From the NCBI RefSeq assembly GCF_965222285.1, contig NZ_OZ244942.1:2604001-2668000 (forward strand): DNA of 64,000 nucleotides, read 5' to 3'. Shown here one piece after another: positions 21,538-30,908 of the stretch. The number at the start of each line of letters is the position of its first letter. Position 1 is the first letter of the stretch. Source of the DNA: Tepidicaulis sp002389665. Its GTDB lineage: Bacteria; Pseudomonadota; Alphaproteobacteria; Parvibaculales; Parvibaculaceae. Under the pieces are notes generated by a model that was not told the origin of the DNA, searched no databases, and worked only from the letters and a program-made list of their open reading frames with translations. A program made the translations under genes and the position numbers.

Positions 21538-22746
21538 TCAACCCTTGGGCAGGCCAAGAACGTGCTCACCGATAATATTGTGCTGGATTTGGCTCGTGCC
21601 GCCGCCGATCGTGGCGGAGAAGGAATTGAGATAGGCGCGCTGCCAAATCCCTTCATCATAGGCATCTTCCTCGCCCACATAATAAGCCGCCTTCGGCCCT
21701 TGCAGGGAAAGCGCGAACTCGTTGAGGCGGCGGTAAAATTCCGTCGACATCAGCTTGGAGGAAAGAGCGAGCGAGGCAGGCCGTTCCTGCGTCAAAGGCT
21801 GAATGCGGCTGCGGCTCGAACAAAGCTGCAAGGAGCGCGCCTCGATCATCAATTGCACGAGCTTGTCGCGCACCACCGGGTCTTCCATCGCAGGTCTCCC
21901 GCCGCGCGTCGCCTTGCGGGCAAGATCGAGAATGGCTTCCGGGTCCGAGGCCACCATCACATGGCCGCCCGCCTGGCCGCGCCGCGCGCCGCGCTCATAC
22001 TCCAGGGTGCGCATGGCCACAAGCCAGCCCTCGCCTTCCTTGCCCATCAGGCTTTCGGCGGGAATGCGCGCATCGGTAAAGAAAGTCTGTGTGAAACCGT
22101 ATTCCCCGGTCAGCTTGCGGATCGGCACCGTCTCGATGCCCGGCACCGTCATCGGCGAGAGGAAGAAGCTGAGCCCGGCATATTTATTCGGCGCATCGGG
22201 GTTCGTGCGGGCGAGCAGGATCATGTATTTGGCGTAATTACCCTGCGTCGTCCAAATCTTCGAGCCGTTAAGCACATACTCGTCCCCCTCACGCACCGCT
22301 TTCGTCTGCGCATTGCCGAGGTCGGAGCCGTGATCGGGTTCGGAGAAACCCTGGCACCAGATATCTTCAGCCGAAAGAATGCCTTTGATATAGCGCTTCT
22401 TCTGTTCTTCGGTGCCGATATCGAGAATCAGCGGCCCGGCCCAGTTGAGCCCGATCGCATTCAGCATGATCGGCGTCTGCGCCTTGGCAAGTTCCTGGCT
22501 GGCGATGTCCTGAAAGGCCTGGTCGAGCCCATGGCCGCCATATTCCTTCGGCCAGGCAGCGCCGAGATAACCTGCCTCATAAACCTTGTTCTGCCATTCG
22601 CGCAGAAAATTGAACTGCGCGTCCGTGCCCACTTCCATGAAAGTGAGCGGCAGCATGAAACCGGGATTGGCGGGGGCATTTTCCTTCACCCAGGCCGCAG
22701 CTTCGGCGCGGAACTCGTCGAGCTCTTTTTGGCTGATCGTGCTCAT
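21538..22746 (-). CDS. Acyl-CoA dehydrogenase, subunit lacking the C-terminal catalytic Glu
   Basis: Acyl-CoA dehydrogenase-fold protein of 402 residues. FAD and substrate-binding motifs are present: AWPKEYGGHGLD, CQGFSEPDHGSDL, VLNGSKIWTTQGNYAKY. The C-terminal motif that in homotetrameric enzymes carries the catalytic Glu reads GGGTSQIQHNIIGEHVLGLP, with Gly (381-383) at that spot, as in FadE29-type subunits. The adjacent gene has the reverse pattern, so the two probably form a heterotetramer. It lies 30 bp after a GST gene and 37 bp before its partner. ATG start; a Shine-Dalgarno-like GAGGAAAATTC precedes it. Confidence 0.92.
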   Translation of the reverse strand: MSTISQKELDEFRAEAAAWVKENAPANPGFMLPLTFMEVGTDAQFNFLREWQNKVYEAGYLGAAWPKEYGGHGLDQAFQDIASQELAKAQTPIMLNAIGLNWAGPLILDIGTEEQKKRYIKGILSAEDIWCQGFSEPDHGSDLGNAQTKAVREGDEYVLNGSKIWTTQGNYAKYMILLARTNPDAPNKYAGLSFFLSPMTVPGIETVPIRKLTGEYGFTQTFFTDARIPAESLMGKEGEGWLVAMRTLEYERGARRGQAGGHVMVASDPEAILDLARKATRGGRPAMEDPVVRDKLVQLMIEARSLQLCSSRSRIQPLTQERPASLALSSKLMSTEFYRRLNEFALSLQGPKAAYYVGEEDAYDEGIWQRAYLNSFSATIGGGTSQIQHNIIGEHVLGLPKG

Positions 22747-22776
22747 GAATTTTCCTCTCGTCTCGAATGGCGGCGT

Positions 22777-23388
22777 TTAAAGCGTGATGGCTTTCTGGAA
22801 AGCGGGCCGCGCCTGAAGGCGTTCGTAATAGGCCAGCGTATTGGGCTTGAAGCCGTCCTTGAAGCCCAGCGTATCGGCAAGGTAAAGCGCATAGCCGACG
22901 CAGATATCCGCCACGGTGAAGCGGTTCGCGCAAAGATAGTCTTTTCCCTCGAGCCCCTTTTCCACCGAGCGCAGGCGGGCAAAGAACCACTGCGTGTAAT
23001 CGTCGGCGGCCTGTTTCAGGCGCCGCTCTTCCGGCTCAAGCTGCGTGTAGCGCAGAACGATCGTCTGCGGGAACGTCAAGGTCGCATCGGACCGGTGAAT
23101 CCAGTTGAGGTAATTGCCGTAGTCCTTGTCGCCCAGCCTGAGCGCGATATCGGTGGGCCCGTATTTCTCGGCCAGATACTGGCTGATCCCGGCGGACTCC
23201 GTCATCTGCGCTTCGCCGTCATCCATGAAAGGCACCGTGCCCAGCGGATTGACCTCGAGATAATTCTCCTGGAAGAAGCGCGGCGGAAATTTCATCGCTA
23301 CCAGCTCGTAAGGCAGCCCCATTTCCTCCAGCGTCCAGAGCGGACGCACAGAGCGCGAGCCCTGACAGTGATAGAGTTTGACCGTCAT
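22777..23388 (-). CDS. Glutathione S-transferase family protein
   Basis: GST-fold protein of 203 residues. The N-terminal domain begins KLYHCQGSRSVRPLWTLEEMGLPYELV, with the Ser-rich catalytic site of theta/zeta-like bacterial GSTs, and has NPLGTVPFMDDG (cis-Pro loop) and ESAGISQYLAEKYG. The C-terminal helical domain carries FTVADICVGYALYLADTLG. First gene of an operon with the two acyl-CoA dehydrogenases, which suggests work on the same acyl or electrophilic intermediate, though the link is only by position. Confidence 0.9.
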   Translation of the reverse strand: MTVKLYHCQGSRSVRPLWTLEEMGLPYELVAMKFPPRFFQENYLEVNPLGTVPFMDDGEAQMTESAGISQYLAEKYGPTDIALRLGDKDYGNYLNWIHRSDATLTFPQTIVLRYTQLEPEERRLKQAADDYTQWFFARLRSVEKGLEGKDYLCANRFTVADICVGYALYLADTLGFKDGFKPNTLAYYERLQARPAFQKAITL

Positions 23389-23590
23389 CCTGGATGTCCC
23401 TGTTTATTCGTGCCGGGTTGACCCGGCTTTGCGGGGCAGCATACCCGATATGACAGGTTGTCACGAGGCCGCGCGGCGAAAGAGGCCATGCCGTAGGGGC
23501 AAGCTGGCCTGGCCTGCGCGATTCATTTCTTGAACCGCCCGGTCCTGCCGCTTTTGAAGCGATAAGCGCGGTGAATCGCCAAAGACGCGC

Positions 23591-24832
23591 TCAGCTCCGG
23601 CGCAGCCGCGCCAGAATTTCGGGCGTGGGATGGCCATCCGCCGGCAAGCCCTTGGCCCTCTGCCAGGCACGCAGCGCATCGCGCGTATTGGCGCCCAGAA
23701 TGCCGTCCACCCCTTGCGTGTCATAACCTTTGGCGGTGAGGAGACGCTGCAGTTCCTCGCGTTCGGCGCGGGCCAGCGGGCGCTGGGCGCGCGGCCAGTC
23801 CGCCGCAATCGTGCCCTTGCCCTGAAAGCGCTCCGAAAGCAGCGAGACGGCAAGCGCATAAGAGGTGGAATTATTGTAGCGCAGGATGGCGCGGAAATTC
23901 TGGCCTACCAGAAAAGCCGGGCCTTCATAGCCCGCCGGCAGGACGAGCGAAGCGGCCTCCGCCTGCCAATCGAAACTGCTTCCCTTTGCCGGCTTCACGC
24001 CAAGATCTTTCCAGGCCGCCAAAGGCTTGCGCACGGAAGGATCGGCCAGCGCATAGTCGAACCCTTCCGGCAGTTTAACCTCAAGCCCCCAGCGCCGTCC
24101 GCTCTGCCAGCCCGAGGCGCTGAGATAATGCGCGGTCGAGCCCAGCGCGTCCGCCACGCTGTTCCAGATGTCCCGGCGCCCGTCCCCATCCGCATCCACC
24201 GCATAGGCGTTATAGGTGGTCGGGATGAACTGCGTATGGCCCATGGCCCCTGCCCAGGAGCCCGTCATTTCGGCGACGGGGATATCGCCGCGCTGAAGAA
24301 TTTTCAATGCCGCCAGCAATTGCTGATTGCCGAAATCCTGCCGCCGCCCGGCATAGGCAAGGGTCGCGAGCGCGCGGGGCACATTATGCGTGCCCTTGAA
24401 GCGGCCATAACCGCTTTCAAGCCCCCAGATCGCGACAATGGCATGGCGGTCCACGCCGTATTTCTTTTCCAGCCCCTCGAGCGTGCGCGCGTACATGCGC
24501 AGCTTTTCCTGGCCATCCGCAACGCGGGTATCGGAGAGCGCGGAGTCGAGATATTCCCAAACCGCGCGGGTAAATTCGGGCTGATTGAGATTGGCCTCGA
24601 TCACTTTAGGATCGGGCGAAGCGCCGCGCATCGCCTGATCGAAAATACGTGGAGAGATGCCCGCCTGCATCGCCTTCTGCCGGAACCCCGTCAGCCAGGC
24701 GGCAAAAGCCTCATCCTGAAAGGCGGGCGGGGCCATTGGCGTACGTTCACCGGCGGCCCCCGCCGCCTCAGCCGAGCTGATGGCGGCAAGTCCCGCCAAA
24801 CCAAGTGCCGCACATTTTACGAAGAAACGCAT
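23591..24832 (-). CDS. Lytic murein transglycosylase (MltB-like) with peptidoglycan-binding domain
   Basis: Periplasmic enzyme cutting peptidoglycan glycan strands to 1,6-anhydro products. From the ATG at 24832 (preceded by GGGGAGCGGA) it has a signal peptide (CAALGLAGLAAISSAEA), then an SLT_2/MltB catalytic domain with WGLESGYGRFKG (catalytic Glu), SWAGAMGHTQFIPTTYNAYAVDADGDGRRD, and a C-terminal PG_binding_1 domain (LQRLLTAKGYDTQGVDGILGA). Length 413 residues, normal for the family. A single gene on the minus strand, separated from the chemoreceptor upstream by a terminator. Confidence 0.93.
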   Translation of the reverse strand: MRFFVKCAALGLAGLAAISSAEAAGAAGERTPMAPPAFQDEAFAAWLTGFRQKAMQAGISPRIFDQAMRGASPDPKVIEANLNQPEFTRAVWEYLDSALSDTRVADGQEKLRMYARTLEGLEKKYGVDRHAIVAIWGLESGYGRFKGTHNVPRALATLAYAGRRQDFGNQQLLAALKILQRGDIPVAEMTGSWAGAMGHTQFIPTTYNAYAVDADGDGRRDIWNSVADALGSTAHYLSASGWQSGRRWGLEVKLPEGFDYALADPSVRKPLAAWKDLGVKPAKGSSFDWQAEAASLVLPAGYEGPAFLVGQNFRAILRYNNSTSYALAVSLLSERFQGKGTIAADWPRAQRPLARAEREELQRLLTAKGYDTQGVDGILGANTRDALRAWQRAKGLPADGHPTPEILARLRRS

Positions 24833-24970
24833 TCCGCTCCCCATACTCATCCTCAAAGCAGCGCATTGCCGCCGCATCCCGCCTTTTCTGTCAGCGCATC
24901 ATGGCGGAATTGCGCCCAAAACCCAACCGGCCAAAATGCCGCCACGCCAAGGTTGCAGAAAGGCCAAAAG

Positions 24971-25003
24971 AAAACCCCGCCGGCGGCAAGCGCAGGCGGG
25001 GTT
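24971..25003 (-). terminator. Intrinsic terminator of the chemoreceptor gene
   Basis: Arms AACCCCGCC / GGCGGGGTT (9 bp) flank a 13-base loop; on the minus strand the hairpin is followed by TTCTTTT. It lies 24 bp past the chemoreceptor stop codon at 25027. Confidence 0.85.
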
Positions 25004-25026
25004 CAACTTTGCTTATGAAACCGGAC

Positions 25027-26709
25027 TTAGCTGGCTTTGATGCCGCTGAGGAAATCGTGCACCCGGGACTTCATGTTTTCGGCCTGGCGGGAAAGATCCT
25101 CGGCCGTGGTCAGCACGTCGGCGGAGGCGGAGCCCGTCTGCTCGGCGGCTTCCTTGACGCCGTGCATGTTTTCGCTGACACGGGCCGTTGCCGAAGACAC
25201 CTGCTCGGCATTGCGGGAAATTTCGCGCGTCGCCGCTTCCTGTTCTTCCACGGCGGCGGCGACCTGCGTCACCACGCTTTCGATCTCACCGATCCGGCCG
25301 GTGATCTTTTCGATCGCGTCCACCGCCATGCTGGTGCGGTCCTGCACCTGCTGGATCTGGGCGGCGATCTCCTCGGTGGCAGATGTCGTCTGCTCGGCCA
25401 GCGCTTTGACTTCCTGGGCAACGACGGCAAAGCCTTTGCCCGCTTCCCCGGCGCGCGCGGACTCGATCGTCGCGTTGAGCGCCAGAAGGTTCGTCTGGGC
25501 GGCAATGTCGCGGATCAGCGTCACCACTTCGCCGATGCGGCCTGCCGCTTCCGCCAGATCCTGCACGGAGGCGTTGGTCGAGTTCGCATCGTCCTTGGTT
25601 TCCTTGGCCAGGTTCGAGGACATCGTGACCTGACGGGAAATTTCGCTGATAGAGCCGGAAAGCTGCGTGCTTGCGGTTGCAACGGCGCCGACATTGTTCG
25701 TGGTTTCCATGGAGGTTTCCACCACTTCGGAAACGCGGGTGGAGGAATCCTTCGCCATATCGGCGAGCGAGTTCGCCGTGCCCTGCAGCTCCGTCGAAGC
25801 GGAGGAGAGGATCGTGGTCAGCTCCGTGATCTCGCCTTCAAAGCCATGGATAAGGCCTTCCAGCCGGCGGGCCCGGTCGACTTCCGCCTGCTGGCGCTCG
25901 GCGGCGGCTTCCTGAAGTTTCTGGTTCTCGATCAAGCTGCCTTTGAAGATATCTACGGCATTCGCCATCTCGCCGATTTCATCACCGCGGCCGCGCGCAG
26001 GCACTTCCACACCGTAATCCTGCTGCGTCAGACGGCGCATCACATCCGTCAGCGCCATGATGGGCTTGGAAAGGCTCTGCGTGAGCAGCCAGCCCGCCGC
26101 CACCGCCAGGGCGAGCGACAGCGCACCGCCCACAATGGCGACAAGGATCGTGGTCGAGAAAGCGGAGAAGGCATCCTCACGCGCCGCGCCCACGGCGGCT
26201 TCTTCGGCTTTAAGAATCTCGACGAAGACCTTGTTGAATTCGCTCTGGAACGTATCGCTGCCGCCGATCGCTTCCATCACCTTGGCTTCATCCGCGGTCA
26301 TGGGCTGGCGCATCAGCTGGATCTGGCGGGCGGCCACATCGGCGCGCCAGCTTTCAACGATGGTTTTCAGTTTCTCAAGGCTCGCGCGGCGCTCATCGCT
26401 CGTAACACTTTCAAGCAGCGCGGCATGGGTCTTGTCGAAGGCAGCGCCGGCCGCCTCATAAACATCGAGATTGCCCCGGTCGCCGGTCAAAAGCAGGCCG
26501 CGCACCGCCGTCGATTGCTCGAATGCAGCCTCGCGCAGATCGCCCACTTCCTGCAGCATGGAGAAGGTGTAAGCCATATTCTCCACTTCACCCTCGGCGC
26601 GGGAGATATTCGTCACCGTCACCAGACCGGAAAGCAGAATTAGCACCACAAGCACGCCGTAAGACAGCACCAGCTTGTTGGATACTTTCAATGAATCGAG
26701 CCAGTTCAT
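25027..26709 (-). CDS. Methyl-accepting chemotaxis protein
   Basis: Chemoreceptor of 560 residues. TM1 lies at about 7-30 (LVLSYGVLVVLILLSGLVTV), then a four-helix CHASE3-like periplasmic domain, TM2 near 190 (TTILVAIVGGALSLALAVAAG), a HAMP linker with VMRRLTQQDYGVEVPARGRGDEIG, and the signalling domain whose hairpin tip reads AAQTNLLALNATIESARAGE. I use the ATG at 26709, six bases after AAGGGG; an ATG at 26736 overlaps the stop codon of the upstream sensor gene (TGATG) and is the alternative. Both genes are surely co-transcribed. No CheB/CheR-binding pentapeptide is seen at the C-terminus. Ligand unknown. Confidence 0.93.
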   Translation of the reverse strand: MNWLDSLKVSNKLVLSYGVLVVLILLSGLVTVTNISRAEGEVENMAYTFSMLQEVGDLREAAFEQSTAVRGLLLTGDRGNLDVYEAAGAAFDKTHAALLESVTSDERRASLEKLKTIVESWRADVAARQIQLMRQPMTADEAKVMEAIGGSDTFQSEFNKVFVEILKAEEAAVGAAREDAFSAFSTTILVAIVGGALSLALAVAAGWLLTQSLSKPIMALTDVMRRLTQQDYGVEVPARGRGDEIGEMANAVDIFKGSLIENQKLQEAAAERQQAEVDRARRLEGLIHGFEGEITELTTILSSASTELQGTANSLADMAKDSSTRVSEVVETSMETTNNVGAVATASTQLSGSISEISRQVTMSSNLAKETKDDANSTNASVQDLAEAAGRIGEVVTLIRDIAAQTNLLALNATIESARAGEAGKGFAVVAQEVKALAEQTTSATEEIAAQIQQVQDRTSMAVDAIEKITGRIGEIESVVTQVAAAVEEQEAATREISRNAEQVSSATARVSENMHGVKEAAEQTGSASADVLTTAEDLSRQAENMKSRVHDFLSGIKAS

Positions 26710-26735
26710 CGTCATCCCCTTAAGATTATGGCCCA

Positions 26736-27548
26736 TCAGATTCCGGCCTTGCTGCGGCGGGCAAGCTCGGTGAGATTGACCTCGATCGTCGCAGCCCCGA
26801 TGCGGTCTCCCCCATCATCGGTCAAGGTCACGTTGACCTGCGCCCGCCACGTATCCGTTTCCTCGTGATATTCGGCCTCGTCGATAAAAACGGCGGAAGG
26901 GCCGACATCGTAAGTCTTCTGGAATTTTGCTTCATCGCCCTGCCAATAGTCGGAGGTGACGGAGCTCTGGCCCGCATTCAGCCCCTTGGCATCGATCACG
27001 AAGATTTCCGAATAAAGCCCGAGCTGACCTGCCTGCACGCGCAGCAGATAGGTGGAAAGCGGGCTGTTCAAGACGGCGGTGATGAGCGGCTGATCGTCGC
27101 TCTCCGTTTCCGCGCGCCATTGTTTATCGAGCGCATCGATATCGCTCTGGCCGAGAGAAGCATTCGCCTCATTGCGGCTTTCCAGCGTCAGGCGCACGAC
27201 CGGCACATCGAGCCAGGTCTTCAAGCCTTCGACAAAAGCTGTGTCGAGGAGATCGGTGGAAGGCACGTCTTCCTGAACCGCGGCGACGGGCGGGCACTGC
27301 GCGGGCGCGGCGGCAAGCACATCGCCGCCTTCCTCATCCAGCATCCCGTCTGCCAGTTCGCCTTCGGCATCGATTTCGTTCCCGGCCACCGCGTCCTCGG
27401 CGGCGCCTTCTGCCGGCTGAAGCGCTTCGGCAAGCCCTTCTTCCGCCTGATCTTCGGCAAGCGCCGCGGCGCCGGCCATGGGAACCAGAAGCGCCGCAAC
27501 AGCTGCGGCGTGCTTCAATGCGTCTTTTACTCGGTTAATCTCGGACAT
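26736..27548 (-). CDS. Exported PDC/Cache-like sensor protein
   Basis: A periplasmic protein of 270 residues from the ATG at 27548. A signal peptide (HAAAVAALLVPMAGAAALA) is followed by an acidic Ala/Glu-rich stretch (about 25-75) and a globular domain resembling PDC/Cache sensors: LGQSDIDALDKQW, YLLRVQAGQLGLYSEIFVIDAKGLNAG, SSVTSDYWQGDEAKFQKTY, then ITLTDD-like VTLTDDGGDRIGAATIEVNL. There is no membrane anchor or output domain. Its stop overlaps or abuts the chemoreceptor start, so it is probably a separate ligand-binding partner for that receptor. Family identification is from pattern only. Confidence 0.75.
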   Translation of the reverse strand: MSEINRVKDALKHAAAVAALLVPMAGAAALAEDQAEEGLAEALQPAEGAAEDAVAGNEIDAEGELADGMLDEEGGDVLAAAPAQCPPVAAVQEDVPSTDLLDTAFVEGLKTWLDVPVVRLTLESRNEANASLGQSDIDALDKQWRAETESDDQPLITAVLNSPLSTYLLRVQAGQLGLYSEIFVIDAKGLNAGQSSVTSDYWQGDEAKFQKTYDVGPSAVFIDEAEYHEETDTWRAQVNVTLTDDGGDRIGAATIEVNLTELARRSKAGI

Positions 27549-27721
27549 CCCCGCCAACCCTACCTTGTGGCCAAATCTTGCGGCCAATTCTCCTGGCCAG
27601 ATTTGCAGTTAGCCACGACACGAATGAAGACGAGGTTAAATTCGAATCCTCCGGGCAAGGAGGATCGACAAAAACGATCAACTTGGAATGCGTTTAAAAA
27701 GCGAAGAAAAACTTCTAACTG

Positions 27722-29101
27722 CTAACTTTGCGAGACGGCCTCAAGCACCGAAAGGAACGAACTGCGCCACTTTGCGACATCCGTTTCCACGTTCACCCGC
27801 ATCAGATCGCGGTGCCGCTCCACCCTTTCTTCGAGCGGCATTTGCAGCGCCGTCTGCAAGGCCGTCGCCATTTCTTCGGCGTTGTAGGGATTGACGAGCA
27901 ATGCTGAAGTCATCATTTCAGCGGCGCCTGCAAAGCGCGACAGCACAAGAACGCCAGGGTCTTCCGGGTCCTGAGCGGCCACATATTCCTTGGCGACGAG
28001 GTTCATGCCGTCGCGCAAGGGCGTGACGAGGCCGACGCGGCTGGCCACGAAAAGCGCGGCTAGCGTGCTGCGCGGCACGGAGCGGTGAATGGAGCGGATC
28101 GGTGTCCATTCGAAATCCCCGAAGGAGCCGTTGATCGCCCCGGAGAGCCATTCCAGCTCCTGGCGCAGGTCCGAATAGGCGTCCACCGCCTCCCGGGTCG
28201 GCTGGGCGATCTGCATCAGCACCACCCGGCCCCGGGTTTCGGGATAATGTTCGAGCAATTTCTGGAACGCGCGGTAGCGCTCCGGCAGGCCCTTGGAATA
28301 GTCGAGCCGGTCGACGCCGATGATCTGAGCCCGGCCGAGATTGCGCTGGCGCATGCGCCGGATCGTGCGCCGGGCCTCCGCCGTCCGCGCCATCTCGCGG
28401 AAGGCTTCGACATCGATGCCGATGGGAAAGGCGCGCACCTCAAGCTCGCGCCCGAAAGCTTTCACCCGGCTCTCCCCCACCATCTCGCCGCCCGCCTGCT
28501 CCAACACATAGTGGAGAAAGTTCATGCAGTCGCCCTGGGTCTGAAAGCCCACAAGGTCATAAGAAAAGAGCGAGCGCACGAGCCATTCATGATCCGGCAC
28601 CACCATCAGCGTGTCGGGCGGAGGGAAAGGCACATGCAAGAAGAACCCCATGCGCAGTCCGAGCTGCTGCGCCCGTAGTTCGGCGCCCAGCGGCATGAGA
28701 TGATAATCATGCACCCAGACGAGATCGCCTTCCTGAAGCCGGGGAGCCAGCTGGTGCGCAAAGCGCCGGTTCACCCGCCGGTATTCGTCCACATATTCCC
28801 GGCGGAAGGAGACATGGTCGAGCCGGTGATGGCACACAGGCCAGAGAACGGAATTGGAAAAGCCGAGATAATAATTCTCATATTCCTGGCGCGTCATGGC
28901 GCCGGCAACGATCTCGACATTTTCTTCATGGGTGATATCGGGCTCGCCCGCGCTTGCCCCTTCCTCGGCGATCTGCCCGTTCCAGCCGAACCAGATACCG
29001 CCGCGCTGACGCAAAGCCGCGCTCAAGGCCACCGCGAGCCCGCCCGATGGGGATTTCGTGGTGCCGGTGCGGTTCGACACGCAGACAAGACGGCCGCTCA
29101 T
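27722..29101 (-). CDS. otsA: Trehalose-6-phosphate synthase
   Basis: Glycosyltransferase family 20 enzyme joining UDP-glucose and glucose-6-phosphate to trehalose-6-phosphate. Motifs: VSNRTG and SGGLAVAL (N-terminal loop), VWVHDYHLMPLGAELR, LHVPFPPPDTL, GVDRLDYSKGLPERYRAF, and LRDGMNLVAKEYVAAQ (UDP-sugar site). 459 residues from the ATG at 29101, which has GGAGAG upstream; a longer frame to 29296 would overlap the GH15 gene and adds no recognisable sequence. Last gene of otsB-GH15-otsA, 16 bp after the GH15 stop. Confidence 0.95.
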   Translation of the reverse strand: MSGRLVCVSNRTGTTKSPSGGLAVALSAALRQRGGIWFGWNGQIAEEGASAGEPDITHEENVEIVAGAMTRQEYENYYLGFSNSVLWPVCHHRLDHVSFRREYVDEYRRVNRRFAHQLAPRLQEGDLVWVHDYHLMPLGAELRAQQLGLRMGFFLHVPFPPPDTLMVVPDHEWLVRSLFSYDLVGFQTQGDCMNFLHYVLEQAGGEMVGESRVKAFGRELEVRAFPIGIDVEAFREMARTAEARRTIRRMRQRNLGRAQIIGVDRLDYSKGLPERYRAFQKLLEHYPETRGRVVLMQIAQPTREAVDAYSDLRQELEWLSGAINGSFGDFEWTPIRSIHRSVPRSTLAALFVASRVGLVTPLRDGMNLVAKEYVAAQDPEDPGVLVLSRFAGAAEMMTSALLVNPYNAEEMATALQTALQMPLEERVERHRDLMRVNVETDVAKWRSSFLSVLEAVSQS

Positions 29102-29117
29102 ATCTCTCTCCTTTTCC

Positions 29118-30908
29118 TCAAACGCTTTCCGTCCAGGAGGCGCTGAGGCGCCTTGCGGCATTAATGATGCCGACCAGCGAATAGGTTTGCGGGAAGTTAC
29201 CCCAAAGCTCCCCCGTCTTCGTCGAAAGGTCCTCCGACAAAAGCCCCAGATGATTGCGGCAGGCGAGAATTTCCTCGAACACCGCCCGCGCTTCATCTAC
29301 CCGCCCGATCTGGGCCAGCGCATCGATGCGCCAGAAGGTGCAGATATTGAACGCGGTCTCCGGCTCGCCGAAATCATCCGGCGCTTCATAGCGGCGCATA
29401 TGAGGCCCGTCGCCAAGCCGCGCCTCGATCTTTTCCACCGTGGCGACAAAGCGCGGGTCCATGGGATCGATAAGCCCGATCTCGCCCATCAAAAGGACGC
29501 TGGCATCAAGATGCCCGCCACCGAAGCTCTCCACGAAACAGCCCTGCTCCTCGTTCCAGGCTTCTTTGAGAATCACCGCGCGGATTTCATCCGCCCGCCC
29601 GCGCCAGTACGATGCGCGCCCTTCCATGCCCAAGTGGTGGCCGATCTTGGCAAGGCGGTCGCACGCCGCCCAGCACATGAGCGAGGAAGACGTATGCACC
29701 CGCGCCCTGGTGCGCAGCTCCCACATGCCGGCATCGGGCACATTGTGAAGCTGATAGGCGCGCTCACCGATCGCCTCCAGCCAGCGGAACTCTTCCACCC
29801 CGCACGGCCGGAACAGCCGCTTGTCGAAAAAGGCCTGGGCGATGGCAAGGACCACATTGCCGTAAACATCGTGCTGGAAATGCTCATAGGCCTGATTGCC
29901 CCGGCGCACCGGCCCCATGCCTCTATAGCCGTTAAGGTCGGGCACGATTTCCTCGGTCAGCGTTTTTTCCAGCCCCACCCCGTAAACGGGCTGCAAATGG
30001 CCGTCCGACGCCCCTTCGACGAAATCGCCCGCGACGTTGGAGATCCAGCGGAAATAATGTTCCATCGTGCCCACCGCGCCCAGACTGTTGAGCGCGCGCA
30101 GCACGAAAAACGCATCCCTGATCCAGCAATAGCGGTAATCCCAGTTGCGCTCGCTGCCCGGCGCTTCGGGAATGGAGGTAGTGAGTGCGGCGATGATCGC
30201 GCCGGTCGGCTCATAGACGCAGAGCTTCAGCGTGATGGCGGCGCGGATCACCGCGTCCTGCCATTCGAAAGGCAGCGCCAGACGGCGCACCCAGTCCCGC
30301 CAATAGCGCTCGGTCTCTTCCTCGAAATTGCGCGCCACGGTCTCGGGCGATTCCGTCAGTGTTTCATCGGGCCCGAGCACGAAATTGAGCGAGCGGTCGA
30401 GATGAAAGGGCGTTTCCCCGGCCACGAAATCCACCGGCGCATCCGTCGTCAGCCGCAAGGTCAGCCCGTCGCTCGTATAACGGATGTGATTGGAACCGCG
30501 CGTCGTGGCAGGCGTCACCGCATTCCACTCGAAACGCGGGCGCAGGAGAACGCGCACCCTTGGCCGCCCGCTTAAGGGGCGCACGCGGCGAATGATCGTA
30601 TTGGGCCGGAAGACGCGCCCGCGCGAGGGAAAGCGCGGCGCGAAATCCACGATTTCCAGCGCCTGGCCTTTCATATCGTAAAGCCGTGTTTCCAGAATGG
30701 CGGTGTTTTGCCGGTAGACCTGCTCGGCATGGGAAAAGTTCTCAAGCTCGATCTCGAAAACCCCTTCCCCGCTGAGCAGATCGTTGAAGACGGGATCGCC
30801 GTCGAAACGGGGCAGGCAGCACCAGACGATCCGCCCGAGCTTGTCCACCAGCGCGCCGAAAGAACAATTGCCGATAACGCCGAGATCGAGGGAGGATTGA
30901 GGGGTCAT
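29118..30908 (-). CDS. Glycoside hydrolase family 15 protein
   Basis: Glucoamylase-like (alpha/alpha)6 enzyme of 596 residues with an N-terminal beta domain (LGVIGNCSFGALVDKLGRIVW). Family landmarks are NWDYRYCWIRDAFF with the general acid region, and GELWGNFPQTYSLVGIINAA at the C-terminus. GH15 members act on glucose polymers or on trehalose. Being sandwiched between otsB and otsA suggests a trehalose or trehalose-phosphate-linked role, possibly a trehalase; the sequence alone does not settle it. The ATG overlaps the otsB stop by four bases (ATGA), so translation is coupled. No signal peptide, so cytoplasmic. Confidence 0.93.
   Translation of the reverse strand: MTPQSSLDLGVIGNCSFGALVDKLGRIVWCCLPRFDGDPVFNDLLSGEGVFEIELENFSHAEQVYRQNTAILETRLYDMKGQALEIVDFAPRFPSRGRVFRPNTIIRRVRPLSGRPRVRVLLRPRFEWNAVTPATTRGSNHIRYTSDGLTLRLTTDAPVDFVAGETPFHLDRSLNFVLGPDETLTESPETVARNFEEETERYWRDWVRRLALPFEWQDAVIRAAITLKLCVYEPTGAIIAALTTSIPEAPGSERNWDYRYCWIRDAFFVLRALNSLGAVGTMEHYFRWISNVAGDFVEGASDGHLQPVYGVGLEKTLTEEIVPDLNGYRGMGPVRRGNQAYEHFQHDVYGNVVLAIAQAFFDKRLFRPCGVEEFRWLEAIGERAYQLHNVPDAGMWELRTRARVHTSSSLMCWAACDRLAKIGHHLGMEGRASYWRGRADEIRAVILKEAWNEEQGCFVESFGGGHLDASVLLMGEIGLIDPMDPRFVATVEKIEARLGDGPHMRRYEAPDDFGEPETAFNICTFWRIDALAQIGRVDEARAVFEEILACRNHLGLLSEDLSTKTGELWGNFPQTYSLVGIINAARRLSASWTESV

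Noticed and set aside
23461..23859. 132-codon frame overlapping the transglycosylase 3' end
   Set aside because: Arg-rich shadow of the peptidoglycan-binding domain in another frame.
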